The position numbers and the translations under genes are program-made. A model generated the notes under the pieces. The model saw only the letters and a program-made list of their open reading frames with translations. It made no database searches and was not told the DNA's origin. Positions 8,680 to 16,329 of a stretch of DNA of 17,177 nt are shown piece after piece. How positions within the stretch are numbered: position 1 is the stretch's first letter; each line of letters begins with the position of its first letter. Source of the stretch: Byssothecium circinans (lineage: Eukaryota; Ascomycota; Dothideomycetes; Pleosporales; Massarinaceae); assembly GCA_010015675.1 (NCBI GenBank), contig ML976994.1:529497-546673 (forward strand). The letters run 5' to 3'.

Positions 8680-8980
8680 AGTAAAAGAGATCTGTAGGCT
8701 GCCACGTATTTTGGGGTGAGGTAAAGTTCGGCTGCCATCCGGGAAGGGGGGTGAAATTAACGACATTACCACGTGAAAAAGTGAGAGGAATCTGGGGCTA
8801 CCGCCGGATTCGAAGTGAAGGCAAAGCACAAATCCGGCTAGCTCGCCAAGAATAAGGGAACGAAAACAACTGGGAATGAATATATTGATATTACGAAGTG
8901 GAAAAAGTGAGAGGAGCCTGTAGGCTGCCGTCTAGTTTGGAGTGAAGGCAGAGCACAAAGCGCCGAATTGGGCTAGCTTA
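8680..8980. repeat. Three-copy degenerate direct repeat
   Basis: Copies lie at about 8680-8735 (partial), 8763-8845 and 8888-8980. Shared blocks, in order, are AAAAAGTGAGAGGA, CTGTAGGCTGCC, TTTGGAGTGAAGGCA and GAGCACAAA, followed by GGCTAGCT in the last two copies. No coding frame runs through them. They lie between the F-box promoter and the plus-strand gene that begins at about 9158, so they could be a shared upstream regulatory array or remnants of a small repeat element. Confidence 0.65.
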
Positions 8981-9157
8981 TAACGAATTAGTGAACGAAT
9001 CGGCACGTGTTTAGCGTCTTGGCAGTTTCCAATGGTTCCCACTCATATTCAACGCCATTCAATATTCTCTCTACATCGCAAACCTCCAATCTGCAACCGC
9101 GCTCCGCATGCATAACCTCTAACTTTTGACGGCTACTACATTTCCGTGCCTTTTGCG

Positions 9158-10730
9158 ATGGAGCCAACCGCACCCCGTAAAAGACCAAAATATCACCACG
9201 TTCAAGGTAAGCTCTACAAGCCCCCCTGGGAGCGTCGCTAATGATTCACGGATGGAACGACTAGCCGGAACGTTCTCACGGAGGCAAAGCTTTACGCCGC
9301 GGGATACTCCACGGAAGACGTGAAAAAACAGGAATCCAACCAGGAAGCGGTACCGATTGTAGCAAGAAGCCGTACAGTCACCAGTTCTCAGCAGCTGAGA
9401 CGCCGCGCACGTCCACAACACACTACACGGCATCCAGGATCCAATACATCAAGTCGGCTTCGATCCCACAACTTTGAAACAGAGCGCTCTAACACTCAGC
9501 AAATCAATACGAAGACCCAAGGCATGATTGAAGACCCGACCGAGTCTTTCATTCGGAGTGCGAAGAAGGAAAGGCAAGACAGAATCAAAGAGAGGAAGAA
9601 CATGGTGGCGACAGCTAGCAACTCCGTCAATAGGGGTAAGCAGCCAACATATACGGTGCCACAATACTGTTCTCGACGCGTTGTATCTCATGGTGGATCT
9701 TATTAATTATGTGACAGTACTCCCTGAAACCATGCAGGATCAAGCGTCAAGCTCCGACAGTGGATTTTCAGTCCCCCTGGCCAAAGCCCTTAGCACCCAG
9801 GTGATCAAGATGTTGAACACGTCGTACACGGCGGAGCCGTTACCAAACAGTGATCGCTATATCGAGCTTATGGCTGAATCCCTGAAGACACTGTTGGACA
9901 GCCACGGAGACAGCCGTGCAAGGCTCACCAAGAGCCACCAAGATCGCCACGGAGAAAACAGTGCGGGACTCAGCAACGGGGATGACGGTTCAAGCTCTAG
10001 CAGAGAAGATGAAGTTAGTGATCATCGCGACGAGGGCCACGGTGGCCGCCTTAACGGCGGTATAGGCCAGGGAGGCAGCAAGTCCCACGGCAGTCACCTT
10101 GACGACAGTACGGGCTACGGAGGCAGCAATGATCATGGTGGTGATCTGGATGACAGTGCTGGCCTCCGAGACGATAACCTCCTGCGCCACGGAGGCCACC
10201 TTGATGACAGTACGGGCCTCCGAGACGACAACCTCCTTCACCACGGAGGCGGTCATGGACGTCCCCCCAGCGAAACAGGTCTCAATGGTCCTGCTCCCCT
10301 TGACTATGATCCAATCGAGCATGTCTTTTATCTACCTGAAGGGGGCACAGTATCATGCAATGATCTACCGCGACGTACTTATGAGGCCATATCTACAGCA
10401 TTCAGCAACGCTTTCGCCGTTGATTTGAAGGACCATTGGGCCCCTGGAGAGGAACGGAGGCACGGGCGGTTTGTAAATTACATGAGTGTCAAGAAGCGGG
10501 CACAAACGATCAAAAAGGGTCGATGCTTGAACTCCGATACTTATTTCGCGGGGTACCCAGTATCCATGCCCACCGAGCACGCCTGCGCGAATTGTCAAAG
10601 AGCAAGCCGGCCTTGCGCGCGGTTATCCGGTACTGCAAATGATGCCCAACTGTGCTTTTTCCCGGTTGAGGAGGAGCTGCGCGGTGGGCTGTCCTTCGAG
10701 GACGTGGACTTCTGGATCACGGAAGGTTAG
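9158..10730 (+). CDS. Low-complexity protein with His/Asp/Gly tandem repeats and C-terminal Cys cluster
   Basis: The 3' exon is clear: 9718-10730, ending after GLSFEDVDFWITEG. It joins an upstream exon across an 82-nt phase-1 intron at 9636-9717 (GTAAGC to TGACAG). The upstream exon is basic and disordered (ARSRTVTSS; SAKKERQDRIKERKN). The middle carries three repeat units with LDDS-x-G at 10095-10250. The C-terminal domain contains DLKDHWAPGEE, RAQTIKKGRC and a C-x2-C-x6-C cluster (CANCQRASRPC), then LCFFPVEEELRGG. That spacing matches half of a Zn2Cys6 cluster, so a metal or nucleic-acid binding role is conceivable but unproven. The start is unsettled. ATG 9158 opens the same frame but meets TAA-TGA at 9239-9244. 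A donor GTAAGC at 9207 could remove these, with phase-consistent acceptors ending at 9317 or 9362. Confidence 0.75.
10095..10250 (+). repeat. Coding tandem repeat, units of 16, 18 and 18 codons
   Basis: Three consecutive in-frame units encode HLDDSTGYGGSNDHGG, DLDDSAGLRDDNLLRHGG and HLDDSTGLRDDNLLHHGG. The last two (10143-10196 and 10197-10250) are close to identical at the DNA level, which suggests recent unit duplication. Copy number may vary between strains. Confidence 0.85.
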
Positions 10731-11137
10731 CCACCGTCTCTCGCAGGGTTGAAAGCAAGTGGAGACTTCGTCACGGTGCTCGTCAAAAATCCGGCAGCAT
10801 TCTGCTTTCCTCACATAGTTATATCGATCATCTGTATTGACGGACCTACCAACAAACCTTGAGATGTTCGTCCTGCTTCCACCAGTTGTTAGTATATAGT
10901 CCAAACACTTCATTTTATCGCATAATACATTTGTTCGCGAACATGGCACCAAAAATGCATGATCTGAATTCTGTACTGCAGAGCCCGATATTACCCTATC
11001 CAGTGCTTCAACTTTTACGAATCGGGACTAGTGTCAACTGGGCTCGGTCTATATGTTCTGCACTCTCCACACTATTTCTTTACTTTCTAACAGTATTCGG
11101 CAGTAACTCTTCTTCATAACACAGGGTTGTGCTACCT
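10731..11137. other. Intergenic or eroded 5' coding region
   Basis: An open frame from ATG 10943 runs to TAA 11119 (begins MAPKMHDLNSV; hydrophobic end). It could be a first exon of the broken gene at 11138-11703: a good acceptor context, TAACACAG, ends near 11125, but no convincing donor was found. The first 200 bases after the upstream gene show nothing else. Confidence 0.35.
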
Positions 11138-11703
11138 AAAAGGCCGACAGAGCTTTCAGAACTATCACTACGAAATCTTCAAGAGTCCGAACCAGCAGTG
11201 GTAGTGGCTACTATGGTGAGCAATATCTTCAGCCACCCGAGAAGAAATTTCATCAAGGTAGTTCTGATCCTTCGAGGGTCTCTTGGTCTTATTCCAAGCC
11301 TACCTCCGAGCATTTCGACAACATTATGGTCAGCCTTTCCAGCAGAAACCAAGCTGCCCTTGCACGGAGCGATGACGAAGCTGGTACTCAGCTCTATTCA
11401 ACTACGGAAACTTGCTGGAAGTACAAGAAAACGAGTCAGCAGCCAAAACCGGCTGAAGCACTTTCCTTGACAGTGGCGGCTAGAGCTGGCTTTCATGGGT
11501 GTGGCAGCTGACCGGGGCGCGGCTTCTTCTTTGGTCATGGAAGGCAAGCGATGCTAACCCACACCACGGAGAACAAAAATCACTTTCATCCCAGTACACC
11601 TCCGCAACACAACACGGATCCTGTCATCAGATTCCATCTCGATGGCCCACGACAGCGATTAGTGCGTATGCCTCCCCTTTACAATACGACAGATACTGAC
11701 TGA
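11138..11703 (+). pseudogene. Broken gene encoding a Gly/Ser/Tyr/Gln-rich protein
   Basis: One plus frame reads through SGSGYYGEQYLQPPEKKF, SDPSRVSWSYSKP and YSTTETCWKYKKTS, then meets TGA at 11509. It continues in the same frame with RGFFFGHGRQAML and VIRFHLDGPRQRL to a proper stop at 11701. The TGA could be a mutated CGA (Arg). A neighbouring frame just upstream (GRQSFQNYHYEIFKSPNQQ) appears to feed into this one near 11200, implying an indel or unresolved splice. The composition is low in complexity, with no recognised domain. It ends 9 bp before the next start codon in the same orientation, so the two could once have belonged to one transcript. Confidence 0.5.
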
Positions 11704-11712
11704 TAGCGTAGC

Positions 11713-13240
11713 ATGGATGGTAGTGACCAAGACGGATCTGGCACTCACATGAGGGGCCAGCGACCGCGCACCGAGAGTAGAGACGATGAGGATGGTAGAG
11801 CCTTAGGCGCGAGGCAATCCTCGATGACGTTCGTCTCCCGGGCTCTCCTACCAGATTGCATACTGACCAACATTAGGCTGGACGAAGACGCCGAGGTTGC
11901 CGACGACCAAAGTGAGACCAAGAGCACCGAACCCCACCACGGGACGTTTCTCCCCCTCCACCCTGCAGAAATTCGCGTAGAAGCGAATAAAGCCCGGCTT
12001 CCAACGACAGACTACCTCTTTCGGGCGAAGCGAAGCCTCTTCTCCCTCATAGATGGCATCTATGATCAAGAGGTTTTAGACGGAGGAAAGGGGACTGAAG
12101 CCAACGACCACGTATCTTGGCGAACTTCATTGTGGGGACTCTTTGCCAGCATACCCGAGTCCATCCTCTACTCCTCCATCGACGGCACCCTCCCAAAGCG
12201 ACATCTGTTCCACCGCGACCCTGCGATCTGCAAGTACTACGAACCAGACGACGACAAAGAAGAGCACGATCAACATGAATGGCTGCTGCAGAGGGAAAAT
12301 CCGAAGGCCCCGGCAATCTACAATCGGTACTATGTGGATGACGAAGGAAATGCACCGTCACCCGCCGAGTACATGCAGATTGTCGAGGCCCTGCATCAAT
12401 ATGTCTCGGGAGAGAACTTCGAGCAGGCCTACGAAATTGACGGAGTCTTCCACAAGCAGAAGACTACCATGGAACAACTACGGAAGCATGGCCATGGACA
12501 CCTGGAAGGAAAAGAGATACGCCTCCGTGTTGTACACATCTGGTGCGCGGCGATCGAGAAGATGTGCAATGTCATCCCTCAGGATCGTTGGACCAAGCCG
12601 TGCCCTGTTCCGAGCACCTACACTGGATACACCATCATGATGAGCGAGAGGCCTGATCAGTACACGCGCAAGATATCGACCTCGTGGCTCTGTCTGCTGA
12701 TCGAAGCAACTTTCAAGGTTGTGCTTCCCAACGCGACGTATCAATTCCACCTGTATACGGTGTGCTGGCTCGCCAGTCCGTCAGAGGTCGAGCGTGCGGA
12801 ACAAGCCATCACACGCTGCTCCAATTCAAGCATTGTCTACGGAGGCTTCAATATCGTTTCAACGGGTCAGTGTAGCAGCAGCAAGATGGCGAATTTCCAT
12901 CCGGACGAACGCGAAGAGGCATGGGCACAACTGATGGCATGGAGGCTCGAGCACACCGCGTATCGTGAGAACGCCGCCAAAGAGGCTTGGAGGTATGACG
13001 GAGGTATGCAAGCTGCAGTCAAAGTCTTCACACAAAGAACGCTGACCCATGGCCTTAGGAATACCGACGATCGATGAGCTAGAAGCCGAGTATCTCCAGA
13101 CTCTCCAGGATCTAGACAACTTCACGGAGGAAATGAAAAAGTTAGAAACTAAGGCAAAGGAGGAGTTCAAGAACGTTCTTAAGGATATACATGCGGTGGA
13201 TGTTTCCGATTTCCTTGCTCTCCTTGAAGCTATCGAATAA
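11713..13240 (+). CDS. Hypothetical protein, 490 residues, two exons, no family recognised
   Basis: Exon 1 is 11713-13003 and exon 2 is 13059-13240, joined by a 55-nt phase-1 intron with donor GTATGC, branch CTGAC and acceptor CCTTAG. Splicing replaces an early stop with a frame ending FLALLEAIE. The first ~80 residues are charged and probably disordered. A central region contains HVSWRTSLWGLFASIPESIL, CKYYEPDDDKEEHDQHEWLL, RYYVDDEGNAPSPAEYMQIV, LRVVHIWCAAIEKMCNV and YQFHLYTVCWLAS, and looks like a folded domain. Exon 2 encodes a predicted coiled coil (ELEAEYLQTLQDLDNFTEEM onward). No signal peptide, membrane span or catalytic motif is visible. It is the longest intact gene in the window and keeps a clean frame while neighbours are broken, which argues that it is functional or recently acquired. 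Confidence 0.82.
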
Positions 13241-13339
13241 TACCACTCAAACCGGGCTTATGTATCTGTACGGACTGATATATGGTGTGCGGAATGGTGC
13301 TGGTCAGTAGCGTTAGTTAATATTAAATAGTTCCCATTC

Positions 13340-14032
13340 GTGTCATTCGGCCACCGCGGATATGAAGGCTGCAAAAACTCGTTCCCAAGATCCACAAAGC
13401 TCAATGGCCAGTCGTCAGTCGTTGTAAGGGTGGTGCGTTTCTCCTACACCACTCTCACACCATCCTTTGAATTCGCATCTCACAATTCTGCAGCTGGCGT
13501 AATCACGTCGTCTGAGTTCTACCTCCTGCCCACGGAGCTCAAAGCCACAGTCTTATGCCAACTCGCGCAAGGAGGGAAAGCCACGAACCTATGGTCTGCA
13601 ATCCAAAGCAAGTCCTTCACACCATCTCGCTCCGAAGTTTGGCTAATCCTCATCCAGTGAGCCACGAGTGGTAGCGTCTCGGGGCATCAATTCTTTGCGG
13701 AAACATATTCTTGGCCCTTGGCTTCCTTCGTGGACTCGTTCAAACATGGTCCCGGTCACGGAGGCCTTCTACGGAGTCTCACCATCAACATCGGCCCCAA
13801 CTGGCACGTCACCGAAGCTGGTGTTCGTTTTCCAAGAACGGCATCCGCTCGTCATCTTTTCGATATGGAGGCAGTTCAAGCTATAGATCTCCGTGGGTCT
13901 CTCATGAGACGCCCCGAGTTGGTGGAAACGACGCACCGAGAGCTGGACCATGGTGACGATGGTGGGTTACTTTGTAGGAGCTCAGAAGAATTGGCGACTA
14001 CCGAGATTGGAGTGGTGGAAACGTTGCCGTGA
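13340..14032 (+). pseudogene. F-box-like gene remnant with internal stop
   Basis: One plus frame is open from 13340 to 14032 except for TGA at 13658. It contains EFYLLPTELKATVLCQLAQG and NLWSAIQSKSF, like the helix pair of an F-box. After the stop come FFAETYSWPLASFVDSFK and GGLLRSLTINIGPNWHV, similar in layout to fungal F-box proteins with degenerate repeats. ATG 13362 in another frame could begin a short first exon ending before GTAAGG at about 13422, but the acceptor TCTGCAG that follows does not keep frame. Coding-like sequence shifts frame again near 13970 (AYHVELSVSDCVLLSIWEAM). The F-box call rests on a short motif and is tentative. Confidence 0.45.
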
Positions 14033-14281
14033 ATCCAGACGTGGCGTACCATGTGGAGCTTAGTGTCTCCGACTGCGTGCTGTTGTCAATCTGGGAAGCA
14101 ATGTGCCAAGGCGGGTGAGAAGGGCATGTGGTATCAGATCGAGCTTGTTATTAACATTCTCAAATTGACATATTACATCCTTGGAATGTCTCGCAAAATC
14201 CAGCTAAATATGAAAGCTTCTCCGTCGAAGGCCCACCGAGACGACGTACCCACTAAGCACCCATAACGGCCCTGCCCTAGC
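14033..14281. other. Short intergenic gap with coding-like scraps
   Basis: The first ~90 bases continue a coding-like frame from the preceding remnant (VAYHVELSVSDCVLLS). The rest is AT-richer and shows no gene. It probably contains the 3' flanks of two convergent loci. Confidence 0.35.
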
Positions 14282-15007
14282 TCACCCCATTCCTCCTCCG
14301 TCACCAGTCGTCTCTATCATTTCTGCCAAATTTGCCCTTGCAATTTTTTCTTTGATTTCGGCTGCTTCTTCACGGAGACGAAGGGCCTTCGATTGGAGTT
14401 TTGCCGCGTCTTCTTCGTGCCGAGCCGCTTCCTTATCCAGAACGGCGATGCGAAATTCCGCCTGGCTCCGTTCGAGCGGTGTAAGAGTCTCCGTCGGGGT
14501 CAGCTCGAAGCCATTGACAGACACTAGAGAATTGTCAGGCTGGCGGGCTTGGTAATGCGGTACGCATACCAGAGCCCTTCGGCAAAGAGCCGTTGCTGAG
14601 CGACATGCTGCCAGCGTTGCCTCCGTGCATACTGCTACCGTTGCCTCCAAGATGCCGGGGGTCAAAGTACGGGTATGGGACTTGGTCGCACTGAGGTGGA
14701 TCGCTTTGGCCTCCGTGGGTTGCTTCGTTTCGTGCCTGCCGAAGGAATTCGGCTTGCTGGCCAGGACAGGGTGCGGAGGAGCTTCCGGAGTGGAACGCCA
14801 CGTTGATAACTTTACGAAAAGCAGGTATGCCGGCAGCGGTTCGATGCGTGGGTAGTAGTAGCGAATGTGCGGCCGCCTAGCACTAGTGTCGAGGAGGTTC
14901 GCGGGTGCAGTTTGGCCAGGTGGTAGCTTCCGTTTTGTGTTCAACCAGCTGGCGTCATCGCAGGAAAAATGTGATAGCCCTTGCCGATTGAGGCTGTTGC
15001 AGAACAC
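14282..15007 (-). CDS. Hypothetical protein with C-terminal coiled coil, at least three exons
   Basis: The last exon (14523-14282) encodes LTPLERSQAEFRIAVLDKEA followed by a Glu/Lys/Ala-rich heptad-like stretch to IARANLAEMIE, a likely coiled coil. It joins exon 14756-14570 (PQCDQVPYPYFDPRHLGG, then Gly/Ser-rich) through a 46-nt phase-1 intron at 14569-14524 (GTATGC, CTGAC, CTAG). That exon may in turn join an upstream one (RYYYPRIEPLPAYLLF) through a 59-nt phase-0 intron at 14815-14757 (GTAAAG to GCCAG), which has a weaker branch site. The unspliced 241-codon frame over the same range is less likely, because its middle reads poorly. No in-frame ATG exists upstream in the first exon: the frame is open from the putative TATA box onward, so either a further 5' exon exists or the start codon is lost. 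Family not recognised. Confidence 0.55.
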   Translation of the reverse strand: MFCNSLNRQGLSHFSCDDASWLNTKRKLPPGQTAPANLLDTSARRPHIRYYYPRIEPLPAYLLFVKLSTWRSTPEAPPHPVLASKPNSFGRHETKQPTEAKAIHLSATKSHTRTLTPGILEATVAVCTEATLAACRSATALCRRALVCVPHYQARQPDNSLVSVNGFELTPTETLTPLERSQAEFRIAVLDKEAARHEEDAAKLQSKALRLREEAAEIKEKIARANLAEMIETTGDGGGMG

Positions 15008-15097
15008 AGGTTTACTAGACCCAATCGAATACTGTTGGACAGGAGAGGCCCGAAAGTAAGTGGAATTGTGTGTAGAGTGAAGGAGCTTAGGAGGAGC

Positions 15098-15106
15098 GCT
15101 TATATA
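15098..15106 (-). promoter_or_regulatory. TATA-like box for the minus-strand gene
   Basis: TATATAAGC reads toward the coiled-coil gene and lies about 90 bp upstream of the first coding-like codons. Spacing and sequence are reasonable for a fungal TATA element, but no start codon follows in the expected place. Confidence 0.4.
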
Positions 15107-15216
15107 GAGAACGGCCCGGAGCTAGACTGGATGAGGTTACAGAATGGTTCATAGCGGTTCAGTACCGTACAGTCCAACAAACTCCACTCACTTCCCGAGG
15201 TTCAAAATCAACTCAC

Positions 15217-15380
15217 CTCAACTTACTGTCGTACGCTAATACCGTATCGGGTAAACGGCTTGGCGGCCAGGCGTAGCCCATATGCATCACTCCAAATTTG
15301 CCAGTTCATCTCACTTGCTGTTGTACGCTAATACCGTATCCGGTAAGCGGCTTGGCGGTCAAGTATAATATATCACTCCA
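15217..15380. repeat. Direct repeat in a divergent promoter, possible binding-site array
   Basis: Copy 1 is about 15217-15294 and copy 2 about 15310-15380. Both contain GTACGCTAATACCGTATC, then GGTAA, a CGGCTTGGCGG block, and end in ATCACTCCA. Within copy 2, TACCG-N4-CGGTA is a perfect inverted pair; copy 1 has one mismatch (GGGTA). CGG half-sites in inverted order are typical of sites bound by fungal Zn2Cys6 regulators. The array lies between the minus-strand coiled-coil gene and the plus-strand gene at 15433, so it could serve either. Confidence 0.7.
15364..15372 (+). promoter_or_regulatory. TATA-like box for the plus-strand gene at 15433
   Basis: TATAATATA lies about 60 bp before ATG 15433, at the end of the second promoter repeat. 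Confidence 0.45.
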
Positions 15381-15432
15381 GGGCTCCACTTCTTAACTCT
15401 TCCACCGCGATTCAAACCTTCTGCACGCGAAA

Positions 15433-16171
15433 ATGCCGGCTCAATTCACGCTCGCCACCCTCAATTCAGTTCTCAGCACTAGCGAGAAGCTCAAACTTAC
15501 TGAGCTCATCCGCATACAGCAATGGTGGCCATGGCTTTCTCAGCTCACCATTTCTAAGCAGCGCTTTATGTTGCAAATCCACTAAGTAGCAAGTTCTGAG
15601 GAGTGGTCTAAAGTCCTTAGAGGTGCAGAGTCTGTCCAAGGCGCCATAGCCCTTATCAAGAGGATGGGCGTCGGTGAGTCTGGTGCTTCTCTTCTTTGGT
15701 ATCCATACTAATCTCTGAAGTCGTCGAGGGAGCTCCCTCTTTAGGAAGTACCAGCAAGCCTTCCACCAAGATAAACTCGCCTACCGATGAGGAGGCCTCC
15801 GTTCCTCAGGGTCCGAACATACTGCTCGCTATAGGCACAGTGACCGACGGTGAGTATTTCCAGCACCTTGAAGAGCAGCTCTAACAAAAACAGGCAACGA
15901 GATGAAGGCGCGCCTGGCCTCACCTCTTGATTCGCCGGTGGCCCGCGCTCGGAGCAAATTCGCCGATTCCTGGCAAGAAGCCATTCCGGACCGTGCCGAC
16001 TACGTGTACCCGCCCCGGACCGCCACACTCTGGGCCGTCCTTAAGAGCATGTCTGTTACTCCGAAACACTACGGTGCCAACGGATACTTCAACCTCAACC
16101 TCTGCTTCGTGACCTTCCTCCGCATCGGCGTGTGCAACAAAGAGTGTCAAGCGCGTCACCGCCCTCTTGAG
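15433..16171 (+). pseudogene. Unrecognised three-exon gene with internal stop, truncated by a hAT insertion
   Basis: ATG 15433 opens MPAQFTLATLNSVLST. Exon 1 is 15433-15673, intron 15674-15720 (GTGAGT, ACTAAT, AAG), exon 2 15721-15849, intron 15850-15893 (GTGAGT, CTAAC, ACAG), exon 3 15894 onward. All junctions are phase 1 and in frame. A single TAA at 15583, between LQIH and VASSEEWSKVL, interrupts exon 1; it could be a mutated CAA. Exon 3 encodes ADSWQEAIPDRADYVYPPRT, TLWAVLKSMSVTPKHYGANG and LCFVTFLRIGVCNKECQ, a composition like a folded domain. Coding stops abruptly at 16171, where a second hAT element begins. The remainder would lie beyond the right edge of the window. No family was recognised. 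Confidence 0.6.
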
Positions 16172-16184
16172 CAGACTTGTCAAC

Positions 16185-16303
16185 AATCAAGCCGATCAAG
16201 CCTTAGCCTCCGGCTTGACTTGAGGCTTGAACATGGTGTTAAGAGGCTTGATTGATTGGCTTGATTGCAGTATTAGCTTGAGGCTTGATTGAAAAGCTTG
16301 ATT
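16185..16303. repeat. Subterminal repeats of the second hAT element
   Basis: CTTGATT occurs at 16247-16253, 16260-16266, 16284-16290 and 16297-16303, with the inverse AATCAAG at 16185-16191. Near matches such as GGCTTGACTTGAGGCTTGA fill the gaps. Clusters of short motifs inside the ends are the usual binding sites of hAT transposases. Confidence 0.75.
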
Positions 16304-16329
16304 GGCTTGGTGTTTTACAGATCGATTGC

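Noticed and set aside
9990..10322. 110-codon minus-strand open frame rich in Val/Ala/Ile
   Set aside because: It is antisense to the tandem repeats of the 9158-10730 gene. Its repetitive, membrane-like sequence is a by-product of the repeat, and no gene structure supports it.
12143..12640. 165-codon plus-strand open frame
   Set aside because: It lies wholly inside exon 1 of the 490-residue gene in another frame, with Ser/Arg/Thr-rich composition typical of a shadow.
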